Assembly (NCBI RefSeq): GCF_900604535.1
Contig: NZ_UWOT01000007.1
Coordinates: 62,001-126,000 of the forward strand
DNA: 64,000 nt
Reading direction: 5' to 3'
Source of the DNA: Romboutsia_E sp900604535
GTDB lineage: Bacteria; Bacillota; Clostridia; Peptostreptococcales; Peptostreptococcaceae
In this document: piece by piece, positions 1 through 8,295 of the stretch
Layout: each line of letters begins with the position of its first letter
How positions within the stretch are numbered: the stretch's first letter is position 1
Made by a program: the position numbers and the translations under genes
The notes under the pieces: generated by a model
What the model was told of the DNA's origin: nothing
The model's database searches: none
What the model saw: only the letters and a program-made list of their open reading frames with translations

Positions 1-1697
1 TCATTTAATTTGTCTTCTATTAAATTTAAAACCTTAGTAAACTGAGAAAATACAAGTATTTTTCTATCTTTATTTTCATCTATTATATTAAATAATATAT
101 CAATCTTAGAATTCTTGCCTTTATAATTTTTAACCATAATTTCTGGTGCCAATACTAACTGTCTAAGCTTTGTTAAATAAGAAAATATAGATATATTATC
201 ATTGCTAATTTCTTTTATCTTATTCTTTATTAGCTTTACAAATCCTATATAAGCTCTTTTATGTTCTTTTTCTAATTCAATATAATACTTATGTTCTATC
301 TTATCTGGCAATTCTTTTATAACTTCAGTTTTAGTTCTTCTTAATATAAAAGGTTGTATCATTCTTTTTAGCTCTTCTCTATTTTTTTCATCATTTACAA
401 ATATATTTTTAAATCTTTCTTTAGAATAAAGATAATTAGGCATTATGAAATCAAATATAGACCATAACTCTATTAGATTATTTTCTATTGGAGTACCTGT
501 AAGAGCAAACTTAATTTTTGCATTTACACCTTTTATAGTTTTAGAAATTATAGAATCTGGATTTTTTATATTTTGAGCTTCGTCTATAAAACAATAATCA
601 AATTTAATACCTTTATATTGCTCTTGATCATTTCTATAAGTATTATAAGTTGTAAGTACTATATCATAGTCATTAGCCCTACTTATTATTTTTTCTCTTT
701 CTGCCTTATTTCCATGAGCCAATCCTATATTTAAACTTGGTGCAAACTTTTCAAATTCATTTTTCCAATTATGTATTAACGCAGTTGGAGTAATAACAAT
801 ACTCTTTTTTTCCTTCTTATAAAGTAAAAACGATATTGCTTGTAATGTTTTACCCAGACCCATTTCATCAGCTAAAATTCCTCCAAATTCATAGTCTGAT
901 AAAGTATTTAAATAATCGAAACCTTTAATTTGATAATCTCTTAATTTTGCATTTAAATTAATTGGAATTTCATGTTTAAACTTAGATACTTTTTTGTATC
1001 GTTTAGAAATATTAGTTATATAATTCTTTCCAACTACAAAATCTATATTTTCTTTCTCTATTACATTTTCTAGATACATTGACTTATTATTTGGTATTTT
1101 CATATTATCAAAGTCAATATATATACCTAATGTATCTATAATTTTAAATACATTTATCAAGTCTTTATTTTTTAAATCTAAATAACTCCCCGTAGATAAC
1201 CTGTGTAGTTTTTTATTTTCTTTATATGAATTAAAAATTCTTCTATATTCATTTTTATTTATTCCATCTATATCTAAATCTACACCTATATAACCACCTC
1301 TAGACTGACTTGTATTAAATGTCAAACTTGGATCTATTATATTATCAATATTTTCTTTATATGCAAAATCTTCTTTTTTATTTAAACTATCAGTGCCACT
1401 CAACACTGTTGCTACTATGTGCGAACAGATTTTAGGTTGACTATCTCTTGAAATAAAATCTTTACAGTCACAGCTATAGTTTAAAATCGCTCTAGTCTTG
1501 CTATTAATCATTATAATACTAGTATAACTTTTATTTGAATACTCATCTAAGACAGTTCCATAAAAAGTAAATATTCCTTCATCTTCTTTTGAATAACTAT
1601 CTCTTACTAAATTTCTTTTATATGATGTAAAACCACTATTATATCTAGTTCTATCACTATTAAATTCTATTATATTTTTTATTATATTAATATCCAT
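1..1697 (-). CDS. SNF2-family DEAD/DEAH helicase with SWIM zinc finger (C-terminus outside window)
   Basis: The reading frame is open from an ATG at 1697 to the left edge, giving 565 codons. A SWIM-type zinc finger (C75-x-C77 ... C90-x-H92) lies near the N-terminus. It is followed by a SNF2 ATPase core with Walker A DEMGLGKT around residues 276-284 and a DEAQ box near 370. The start of the helicase C domain (ILVFSQF) lies close to the edge. The family consists of ATP-dependent double-stranded DNA translocases that remodel protein-DNA complexes or RNA polymerase (RapA-like); the target here is unknown. The gene is divergent from the purine permease, so the 140-bp gap should hold both promoters. 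The family call is firm; the cellular role is open. Confidence 0.9.
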   Translation of the reverse strand, partial: MDINIIKNIIEFNSDRTRYNSGFTSYKRNLVRDSYSKEDEGIFTFYGTVLDEYSNKSYTSIIMINSKTRAILNYSCDCKDFISRDSQPKICSHIVATVLSGTDSLNKKEDFAYKENIDNIIDPSLTFNTSQSRGGYIGVDLDIDGINKNEYRRIFNSYKENKKLHRLSTGSYLDLKNKDLINVFKIIDTLGIYIDFDNMKIPNNKSMYLENVIEKENIDFVVGKNYITNISKRYKKVSKFKHEIPINLNAKLRDYQIKGFDYLNTLSDYEFGGILADEMGLGKTLQAISFLLYKKEKKSIVITPTALIHNWKNEFEKFAPSLNIGLAHGNKAEREKIISRANDYDIVLTTYNTYRNDQEQYKGIKFDYCFIDEAQNIKNPDSIISKTIKGVNAKIKFALTGTPIENNLIELWSIFDFIMPNYLYSKERFKNIFVNDEKNREELKRMIQPFILRRTKTEVIKELPDKIEHKYYIELEKEHKRAYIGFVKLIKNKIKEISNDNISIFSYLTKLRQLVLAPEIMVKNYKGKNSKIDILFNIIDENKDRKILVFSQFTKVLNLIEDKLN

Positions 1698-1837
1698 TTA
1701 ATCACCACTCTTTCATTCTTATAATTATACAAAAATAAATTATTATTTACTAGACAATTAAATTTTTTAATGATACTATATATAGGCATATTTCATATGT
1801 GGGAGGGCGAGGGATACACAATAAAAAGGAAAGAGGC

Positions 1838-3121
1838 ATGAATCAACAAACATTAACACTTCAACAAAACAATATCAAAACAGAGGTATTAGCTGGTATG
1901 ACGACTTTTATATCAAGTGCTTATATCATAATGACTAATGCTCTCATACTATCAGATGCTGGTATCAGTTCAGATGCTGCTATGATAGCAACTATATTTA
2001 CTTGTGCAGTCTCAACATTTTTAATGGGGCTAGTTTCAAACACACCATTTATAGTAGTACCTGGAATGGGTATTAACTCACTATTTACTTACACAATTGT
2101 AAATTCAATGGGACTTAGCTGGCAATCTGCCTTAGCTGCAGTATTTGTAAGTGGCATAATTTTCACTATAATTGCAAGTACTAAAATAACACCAATACTT
2201 ATGAAATCAATACCAAATAATTTAAAACATGCAATAACCGCTGGTGTAGGTTTCTTAATTTTATTCATAGGTCTTCAAAAAAGTGGACTTGTAATTAGTA
2301 ATGAAAATACCTTAGTAGGTCTTGGAAACTTAGGTAGTAAAGAAGTTATCTTAACTTTAATAACTTTACTTATAATATTCATACTAGATTTGAGAAAAGT
2401 TAGTGGCGGTATACTTATAAGTATTCTTATTGGAACAGCATTAGCCATAATTATGAATATAACTTCATTAGATAATTTAGATTTTACTGCTTTCAATATA
2501 AACGAGTTTAAAAATGTATTTTTAAATTTATCATTTAGAGATATATTTACAGTACCATTTTTTATGGCTGTATTATCAATAACTGTGGTTATAGTATTTG
2601 AAAATATGGGTATTTTATATGGAATGTTAGGAACTTTAAATAAGGAAGAAAGCTTCCAAAGGACATTTGCTTTAGCTGGTATTTCAAACATGATTGCTGG
2701 TGTATTTGGTACAAGCCCAACTATAGTTGCTGCAGAAAACTTTTCTGGTATAAGCTCTGGAGGGAAAGGCAAAGTATCAGCTTTAACATCTGGAATATTA
2801 TTTTTATTATCCTTATTTTTAATACCAGTATTAAAGCTTATACCAAACAGTGTTATAAGTTCCGTACTTATTTTTATAGGTATACTTATGATTCAAACTT
2901 TCTTTGATTTAGAAAAAGGAGATATTATAGAAACAATATCTATAGCTATTATTATTACAGTTATACCTCTTACTTATAATATAGTAAATGGTATAGCTTC
3001 AGGATTTATAATTTACACTATACTGAATATAGCTTCTAATCAATACAAGAAAGTTTCTCCTGCAATGTATATATTAACAGGTTTATTTTTATTAAACTTT
3101 ATATTAAGCACATCAATGTAA
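1838..3121 (+). CDS. Purine permease of the NCS2/AzgA group (guanine/hypoxanthine type)
   Basis: The product is a 427-residue polytopic membrane protein with about 12 hydrophobic segments. The AzgA-type motif PGMGIN is at residues 75-80 and the TSPTIVAAENFSG signature is at about 292-303. It probably imports hypoxanthine, guanine or adenine by proton symport. An upstream in-frame ATG at 1799 exists, but the ATG at 1838 has an AAGGAAAGAGG site just before it and gives the usual family N-terminus, so I chose it. I looked for a purine riboswitch in the short leader and saw none. The gene stands alone and ends in a strong hairpin. The exact substrate cannot be read from sequence. Confidence 0.88.
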   Translation: MNQQTLTLQQNNIKTEVLAGMTTFISSAYIIMTNALILSDAGISSDAAMIATIFTCAVSTFLMGLVSNTPFIVVPGMGINSLFTYTIVNSMGLSWQSALAAVFVSGIIFTIIASTKITPILMKSIPNNLKHAITAGVGFLILFIGLQKSGLVISNENTLVGLGNLGSKEVILTLITLLIIFILDLRKVSGGILISILIGTALAIIMNITSLDNLDFTAFNINEFKNVFLNLSFRDIFTVPFFMAVLSITVVIVFENMGILYGMLGTLNKEESFQRTFALAGISNMIAGVFGTSPTIVAAENFSGISSGGKGKVSALTSGILFLLSLFLIPVLKLIPNSVISSVLIFIGILMIQTFFDLEKGDIIETISIAIIITVIPLTYNIVNGIASGFIIYTILNIASNQYKKVSPAMYILTGLFLLNFILSTSM

Positions 3122-3141
3122 TTACTTCATTAATATAAAAT

Positions 3142-3196
3142 AAAGGAGTGTCTGTTATTTACTATTGTGTAAAATATAACTCAGATACTCCTTTTA
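3142..3196 (+). terminator. Rho-independent terminator after the purine permease
   Basis: The arms AAAGGAGTGTCTG and CAGATACTCCTTT pair with one G-T wobble around a long loop and are followed by TTTATTTT. The stem lies between the convergent permease and moaC genes and may serve both strands. Confidence 0.8.
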
Positions 3197-3274
3197 TTTT
3201 TAATTTTAAGTTCTATATTATTTATAATTTATCCTACTTTTTATACTATTTTAAGATTAATTTCTTCAGACTTA

Positions 3275-3742
3275 TTAAAATTTAAAATCTCCTGATTTTC
3301 CACCTGTTTTCTCTATTAAATGTATATCACTTATTACCATTCTTTTGTCAACTGCCTTACACATATCATATATTGTTAAAGCTGCTATAGAACAAGCATT
3401 TAAAGCTTCCATCTCCACACCAGTTTTACCTAAGCTTTTACAAGTTGCATATATTTTTATTAAAGAGTTTTCTTCTTGAATTTCAAAATCTAAATCACAA
3501 CCAACTAAATTAATTTGATGACACATAGGTATATTATTAGATGTATTTTTTGCGCCCATTATCCCTGCTACTTGTGCTACAGAAAGTACATCCCCTTTTT
3601 TTATTTGCCCGTTTTTTATTTTATATAATGCTTCTTCACTCATTGTAATAGTTGCACTTGCTGTAGCTACTCTTACAGTATTATCTTTATCACTTATATC
3701 AACCATTTTTGCATAGCCCTTTTCATTTATATGAGTTAACAT
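3275..3742 (-). CDS. moaC: Cyclic pyranopterin monophosphate synthase MoaC
   Basis: The product (155 aa, normal family length) carries out the second half of the first molybdenum-cofactor step. It converts the 3',8-cyclo-GTP made by MoaA to cyclic pyranopterin monophosphate in the cytoplasm. Family motifs are PMCHQI at 72-77, GKTGVEMEAL at 105-114, the acidic residue D126 and KTGGKSG at 145-151. It is the last gene of a minus-strand mog-moaA-moaC set. It starts 2 bp after the moaA stop, with an AGGAGGG site inside the end of moaA, so translational coupling is likely. Confidence 0.96.
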   Translation of the reverse strand: MLTHINEKGYAKMVDISDKDNTVRVATASATITMSEEALYKIKNGQIKKGDVLSVAQVAGIMGAKNTSNNIPMCHQINLVGCDLDFEIQEENSLIKIYATCKSLGKTGVEMEALNACSIAALTIYDMCKAVDKRMVISDIHLIEKTGGKSGDFKF

Positions 3743-3744
3743 AT

Positions 3745-4704
3745 TTACCCTCCTATTTGATACATTTTTCTATTTGTTTTACTACTTTTCTTTTCAATTA
3801 ATTCATGTTTTTCTGGCTTTGATAGAATTATATCCTTTAAAACTTCTCTAAATATTAGTGGCTTATTAAGATAATCTTTTATATCTATCTCTTCTTTTGA
3901 ATGAAGACATAATTTAATTCTACCATCATATGTAACTCTTATCCTATTACATTCCTTGCAGAAACTACAGCTAAGTGGAGTTATTATTCCTACCCTACCT
4001 TTTGAATTATTATATTTATAATATTTAGCAGGAGAGCCTTGTTCACACTCTATCTTATTTAAGCTATCAACTGTGTTAATAATTTCATTTACATTCATAT
4101 ATCCACTTTCATATATGTTTTTTGCTTCTCCTATAGGCATTAGTTCTATAAATCTTACATCTATTGGATTATATTTAGTTAACTCTATAAAATCATATAC
4201 TTCATCATCATTAAACCCTTTTATAGCTACACAGTTTATTTTTACTTTTATACCTTCTCTTAGACAAGTGTTTATACTTTCTAGAACCACTTTTAAATCT
4301 CCACCTCTAGTAATAGACTTGTACTTGTATTCTTTTAAAGAGTCTAAACTTATGTTTACCTTATTTAATCCACTTATCTTTAACTGAGATACTATTTTGC
4401 CAAGATTTATACCATTTGTAGTTATAGCTATATCATTTATATTACATTCATTCTTAGCGAACCTAATTAATTCATTTAGTCCAGGATACAAAGTAGGCTC
4501 TCCACCTGTAAATCTTAATTTTTTAATTCCTACATTTGCCATTGATTTTATTACAAACTTATATTCATCTACGCTCAAACTGTTATTTATATACCCATCT
4601 TTATGGTTCACATCAGATGGCATACAATAAATACATCTTAGGTTACACTTATCAGTAAGTGATATCCTAAGATAATCTATATTTCTTCCATATTTATCTA
4701 TCAT
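3745..4704 (-). CDS. moaA: GTP 3',8-cyclase MoaA (radical SAM)
   Basis: The product (319 aa) is the radical S-adenosylmethionine enzyme that starts molybdenum-cofactor synthesis from GTP. The N-terminal cluster is C20-x3-C24-x2-C27, with GGEP at 67-70. The C-terminal auxiliary cluster is C249-x2-C252-x13-C266, within the conserved FCKECNRIR segment. The chain ends in the conserved Gly-Gly tail, so the enzyme looks intact. An AGAGGA site precedes the ATG. It lies between mogA and moaC in one transcription unit. Confidence 0.97.
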   Translation of the reverse strand: MIDKYGRNIDYLRISLTDKCNLRCIYCMPSDVNHKDGYINNSLSVDEYKFVIKSMANVGIKKLRFTGGEPTLYPGLNELIRFAKNECNINDIAITTNGINLGKIVSQLKISGLNKVNISLDSLKEYKYKSITRGGDLKVVLESINTCLREGIKVKINCVAIKGFNDDEVYDFIELTKYNPIDVRFIELMPIGEAKNIYESGYMNVNEIINTVDSLNKIECEQGSPAKYYKYNNSKGRVGIITPLSCSFCKECNRIRVTYDGRIKLCLHSKEEIDIKDYLNKPLIFREVLKDIILSKPEKHELIEKKSSKTNRKMYQIGG

Positions 4705-4719
4705 TGCTTTTCCTCTTTA

Positions 4720-5226
4720 TTAATTATCTTTAATAGTAGTTGCACACTCACTAGCATCTCCTCTTAAAATTTCTATTCCATGGCCTAATTCATCAATGAC
4801 AAAGCTTAAATTTTCTATAGCACCTTTTGGACTTCCTGGTAAATTTATTATTATAGTATTTTTTCTTATACCACTCACACCCCTACTTAATATAGCTTTT
4901 TTAGTTATATGAGATGACATCATTCTCATGTATTCACTAATTCCTGGTATTTCTCTTTCTACAACTTCCTTAGTCCCTTCTGGCGTTATATCTCTTTTTG
5001 AAAATCCTGTACCTCCATTAGTTAATACTAAGTCTGCCTTATTATTATCACATATATCAATAAGTTCATTAGCTAACATATCTTTATCATCTTTTATTAA
5101 TGTATAATGTACAACTTTATATAGACCTGTATCCTCTATATATTCTTTAATTTTCTCACCTGTTATATCTTCTCTCTTACCTTCATATCCTTTATCGCTT
5201 AATGTTATAATTGCTACCTTAAACAT
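4720..5226 (-). CDS. mog: Molybdopterin adenylyltransferase MogA/MoaB
   Basis: The product (168 aa) matches the MoCF-binding domain family that adenylates molybdopterin before metal insertion. The motif TNGGTG at 69-74 with D79 and TPE at 81-83 forms the nucleotide/pterin site. NLPGSPKGA at 128-136 is the second family signature. The gene is first in the mog-moaA-moaC set, with AGAGGTG before the ATG. MogA and MoaB cannot be separated reliably by eye. No moeA is visible in the window. Confidence 0.92.
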   Translation of the reverse strand: MFKVAIITLSDKGYEGKREDITGEKIKEYIEDTGLYKVVHYTLIKDDKDMLANELIDICDNNKADLVLTNGGTGFSKRDITPEGTKEVVEREIPGISEYMRMMSSHITKKAILSRGVSGIRKNTIIINLPGSPKGAIENLSFVIDELGHGIEILRGDASECATTIKDN

Positions 5227-5290
5227 AAAATCACCTCTTTATAATTTTATTATATATTAAAATATCTCATATATCTTCTAAATTTAACCT

Positions 5291-6097
5291 TTATTTACAT
5301 TTTTTATATTTCCTATGTTCTAAATTCCCATTATTTTTAACTAGTAGTAACTCTGCCATTATTCCAAATGCGATTTCATTTACATCATTTGATGATATGT
5401 TAAGACCAACTGGTGCATAAACAGAATTTAATAAATTTTCATCTATTCCTTCTTCTATTAAAGTTTTTTTCAGTGTTGTCCATTTTTTTAAACTTCCTAT
5501 CATTCCTATATAAGAAGCATTTTTATTAATTATTTCTCTTAGAGCTTCTATATCCTTTTCATATCCTCTTGTAGCTATAACTATATAAGTATTTTCATCT
5601 ATTTTTATATTGTTAAGTATATTCTTTATACTACCACTATAAACTTCGTCTGCTTTTTTAAATCTTTCTTTATTTGCAAATTCTTCTCTATCATCTACTA
5701 TTATTGTATAAAAATCTAAAGTATTTGAAATCTCATATAATGAATATCCAACATGTCCTCCTCCAATTATAATTAATCTTGGTTTAGGCTTAAATACTTT
5801 TATATATCCTTTTACATTTCCACCACATTCCATTGGTGTCTCTTCTGACGACTTTATCAACGAATGGATAAAGTTGGCATCTTCTCCACTTTTTAAACAT
5901 ACTTTGCATTTATTTATAATTTCATGTTCTAAAATACCTCCCCCAACAGTTCCAATTGTACTTCCGTTGGAGAAATATGCAAGTGTTGCTCCTTGTTTTC
6001 CAGGGCTCGATCCTTGTACATCTGTAATTATAGCTAATGCTACTTTATTACCTAACTTAACTTCATTATTTATTTTTGATAGAATTATTTCATGCAT
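5291..6097 (-). CDS. XdhC/CoxI-family molybdenum hydroxylase maturation protein
   Basis: The product (268 aa) has the XdhC layout: an N-terminal domain with SSPGKQGA (30-37), GTVGGG (49-54) and MECGG (89-93), then a Rossmann domain starting IGGGHVG (111-117). XdhC proteins bind molybdenum cofactor, protect it and assist its sulfuration before insertion into xanthine-dehydrogenase-type enzymes. The start follows a good AGGAGG site. The gene lies 9 bp downstream of yqeB on the same strand, the pairing reported for selenium-dependent molybdenum hydroxylase systems. The hydroxylase itself is not in this window. Confidence 0.88.
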   Translation of the reverse strand: MHEIILSKINNEVKLGNKVALAIITDVQGSSPGKQGATLAYFSNGSTIGTVGGGILEHEIINKCKVCLKSGEDANFIHSLIKSSEETPMECGGNVKGYIKVFKPKPRLIIIGGGHVGYSLYEISNTLDFYTIIVDDREEFANKERFKKADEVYSGSIKNILNNIKIDENTYIVIATRGYEKDIEALREIINKNASYIGMIGSLKKWTTLKKTLIEEGIDENLLNSVYAPVGLNISSNDVNEIAFGIMAELLLVKNNGNLEHRKYKKCK

Positions 6098-6106
6098 ATT
6101 TTCCTC

Positions 6107-6925
6107 CTAATACTTTGGAACTATTTTATTAGATAAAATAGCTTCTAATACTCCGCCTGCTATATTGCGACCTTTATCAGATATTGTAAATGAGTTTTTA
6201 ACCTCATCTATTCTAGGATCTATGTCTAAAATTTTTAAATTACTTTTTACGTAAGATCCACTTCGTATAATACCTCTTAGAACTCCACTTATACTAGCTA
6301 TAACTTCATGCTTATTACCATCATCATCATTTATATGAGCTACTATATCACCTTTTTCTACTATATCACCGATTTCACAATAAGTATAAATTGTTCCTTG
6401 AACTTGAGAGTATACCACTCTATCCTTTGATACTCCATTAATTTCACCTGGTATACCTGTATTTTCAATTGTTCTTCCATTTCTAATTACCCTACCTAAG
6501 TTGTGACCTCTCATTGTTTCAATTGCTATATCTATATTTTCTCCTGCATAAAATCCAGGTCCTAGTCCTATAGTTAAATCAGCCATATCCTTTTTGGTTC
6601 CAGTATTTTTCTTTGCCAATATACAATCAACTACAACTTTAGGTTTTATTTGGTTTATACACTCCCCCTTAGGATCTATATATAAAGCGACTTTATTATC
6701 TTTTAATGTATCTTTTATTTCACTAATACTATTACACAGTTTACAATAAACACCTTCTACCTCTACCTCGCCATTATATATAGCTTCACTAAATGCTACA
6801 TTTCTTCTTATTGCTAGAGGTTTTTCTATCTCAAGTGCTACTATCTTAAATCCACACATATGTAGTTTATGAATAACAGCAGATGCTAAATCTCCTGCAC
6901 CTCTGATTAAAATAATATTGTCCAT
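6107..6925 (-). CDS. yqeB: YqeB-family (EF2563-type) selenium-dependent molybdenum hydroxylase accessory protein
   Basis: The product (272 aa) begins with a nucleotide-binding-like RGAGDLAS motif at 8-15. Its C-terminal part resembles a barrel-sandwich fold (IVEKGDIVAHIN). The family is a known genomic marker of selenium-dependent molybdenum hydroxylases and accompanies XdhC-like and SelD proteins; its biochemical role is not settled. It is the first gene of the two-gene set with the XdhC homologue. The assignment rests on family resemblance and neighbourhood. No selD is visible here. Confidence 0.82.
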   Translation of the reverse strand: MDNIILIRGAGDLASAVIHKLHMCGFKIVALEIEKPLAIRRNVAFSEAIYNGEVEVEGVYCKLCNSISEIKDTLKDNKVALYIDPKGECINQIKPKVVVDCILAKKNTGTKKDMADLTIGLGPGFYAGENIDIAIETMRGHNLGRVIRNGRTIENTGIPGEINGVSKDRVVYSQVQGTIYTYCEIGDIVEKGDIVAHINDDDGNKHEVIASISGVLRGIIRSGSYVKSNLKILDIDPRIDEVKNSFTISDKGRNIAGGVLEAILSNKIVPKY

Positions 6926-7042
6926 TTAGTCCTCCTGCTTAAATAAGTTATCTTATTCAACATTATACAATAGATCGACATTTTTTCATATGTGAATGAC
7001 ATATATTAAAATTTATTTTTTAAAAATATTTCGTATTTTTAA

Positions 7043-7101
7043 AATAAAAAAGTATGTATCAATATAAACTTATAAAGCTTATTAATACATACTTTTTATT
7101 T
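7043..7101 (-). terminator. Terminator after the YbjQ/small membrane protein operon
   Basis: AAAAAGTATGTAT pairs with ATACATACTTTTT around a 25-nt loop. The T-run following on the minus strand fits termination of the upstream small genes. Confidence 0.75.
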
Positions 7102-7253
7102 TAATATTTTTTATATTTATTTAAATCTTCATTCTTTTTTTCTTTAATTCTTTCTCTAACCTTTACAATAAGTAAAACTACTGCTCCAATAAATGCAATA
7201 GACACTCCACCTAAATACATAAAAGCAATAAAGTTAGCAATTAGAAAATCCAA
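7101..7253 (-). CDS. Small single-span membrane protein, 50 aa, TTG start
   Basis: The open frame starts at a TTG seven bases after a perfect GGAGGT site. It encodes 50 residues: a hydrophobic segment (about residues 3-30, with MYLGG and GAVVLLIV) followed by a strongly charged tail rich in Lys, Arg and Glu. This is the usual form of a small inner-membrane protein with a cytoplasmic basic tail. It begins 21 bp after the YbjQ-family gene and ends at the terminator, so the two form one operon. I do not recognise the family. It could work with the YbjQ protein, but that is inference from position only. Confidence 0.6.
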   Translation of the reverse strand: MDFLIANFIAFMYLGGVSIAFIGAVVLLIVKVRERIKEKKNEDLNKYKKY

Positions 7254-7274
7254 TTAAAATTACCTCCAAATAAA

Positions 7275-7589
7275 TTATTCTATAATTACAGCAGTTCCGT
7301 AAGCTATAACTTCTGAAGCTCCTTGCATAACTGCTGATGAACCTAACCTCATTCCAACAATTGCATTAGCTCCCATCTGTTCTGCTTTTTCTACCATTCT
7401 ACCTATAGCAATTTGTCTAGCTTCTGTCATCATTTCATTATATGATACTATCTCTCCACCAACTAACGTCTTAAAGCTAGCTCCTATATCTTTACCTATA
7501 TTTTTACTTCTAACTGTACTATCTGATACAAAACCTAATACTTCTTTAATTTCTTTTCCTGGTATTAAATCGGTTGTAACTACTAGCAT
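7275..7589 (-). CDS. YbjQ-family (UPF0145) heavy-metal-binding-domain protein
   Basis: The product (104 aa) matches the YbjQ/UPF0145 family in length and motifs. It has the N-terminal VTTDLIPGKE segment, the central ARQIAIGRMVEKAEQMGANA helix and the closing AYGTAV strand. The family forms pentameric alpha/beta rings. It is labelled as putative heavy-metal binding, but its function is not established. An AAAGGGG site precedes the ATG. The gene is followed directly by a small membrane-protein gene. Confidence 0.88.
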   Translation of the reverse strand: MLVVTTDLIPGKEIKEVLGFVSDSTVRSKNIGKDIGASFKTLVGGEIVSYNEMMTEARQIAIGRMVEKAEQMGANAIVGMRLGSSAVMQGASEVIAYGTAVIIE

Positions 7590-7679
7590 GTAATTTCATC
7601 CCCTTTAGTTCTATAATTTTAAATATTATTTATAAAGATTATAATTTTATTTTAGACGTAAATCAATCCTATTTAAAAT

Positions 7680-7727
7680 AAAAGAATCGTATAAAAATCA
7701 TCACTGATAACTTCTATACAATTCTTT
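7680..7727 (-). terminator. Terminator after mobA
   Basis: AAAGAATTGTATA pairs with TATACGATTCTTT with one mismatch; TTATTTTAAA follows on the minus strand. It lies 4 bp after the mobA stop. Confidence 0.65.
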
Positions 7728-7730
7728 AGA

Positions 7731-8288
7731 TTAAATATTTATATTTTCATTATATTCAACTTTAGTATTAATATTTAAGAAAATTTTAGCTTCATCAAAG
7801 TTTATATATTCTTTTTCTATACTGTCTATAAGTTTAAGCAATTTGTAATTATTATTATCTATACATTCTTTAACTTTACTAATTATATCTTTTTTGTATC
7901 CAGAGCATAATGGTTGAATTCTATTGTTAGAAATAGAAATAATGGATTTATTTTTCATACTTAATCCAATTTTATCTACCACACTATTATCAATAAAAGG
8001 CATATCACATGCAAGTACAACAATATCATATTTGGCATAATTTAGTGCTGTATAAATTCCCCCTATTGGGCCTATATCTTTTATAATGTCTTCATATATT
8101 TTAAAATTATATTTTGAGTACAAATTAGTATCATTTGCAATAATTATCACTTCTTCAAAATTACTAAATGCATCTATTGCCTTTTCTATAAAAGTTTTAC
8201 CTTCAATATACATTAATGCTTTATTCTCACCCATGCGACTACTTTTTCCACCAGCTAAAATTACACCTGTCTTTTTTATAATAATCAC
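7731..8288 (-). CDS. mobA: Molybdenum cofactor guanylyltransferase MobA-like nucleotidyltransferase
   Basis: The product (185 aa) carries the nucleotidyltransferase signature LAGGKSSRMG with a following NKAL, then D-x-x-GPIGGI, the metal-binding ACDMPF and the closing NINT segment. MobA attaches GMP to molybdenum cofactor; the related MocA attaches CMP for hydroxylase-type enzymes, and these are hard to tell apart by eye. The neighbouring XdhC and YqeB genes would favour a hydroxylase cofactor. The start is unclear. A GTG at 8288 opens the frame, but an AGGTG site sits on top of it. An ATA at 8279 would give the usual family N-terminus. Confidence 0.88.
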   Translation of the reverse strand: MIIIKKTGVILAGGKSSRMGENKALMYIEGKTFIEKAIDAFSNFEEVIIIANDTNLYSKYNFKIYEDIIKDIGPIGGIYTALNYAKYDIVVLACDMPFIDNSVVDKIGLSMKNKSIISISNNRIQPLCSGYKKDIISKVKECIDNNNYKLLKLIDSIEKEYINFDEAKIFLNINTKVEYNENINI

Positions 8289-8295
8289 CTGCTAT

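Noticed and set aside
1740..1838. Possible purine riboswitch before the purine permease
   Set aside because: The conserved junction blocks of the purine aptamer are not present in the short leader.
2275..2772. Long antisense open frame under the purine permease
   Set aside because: Lies wholly inside a well-supported gene in the opposite strand and has no RBS or family match; a shadow frame.
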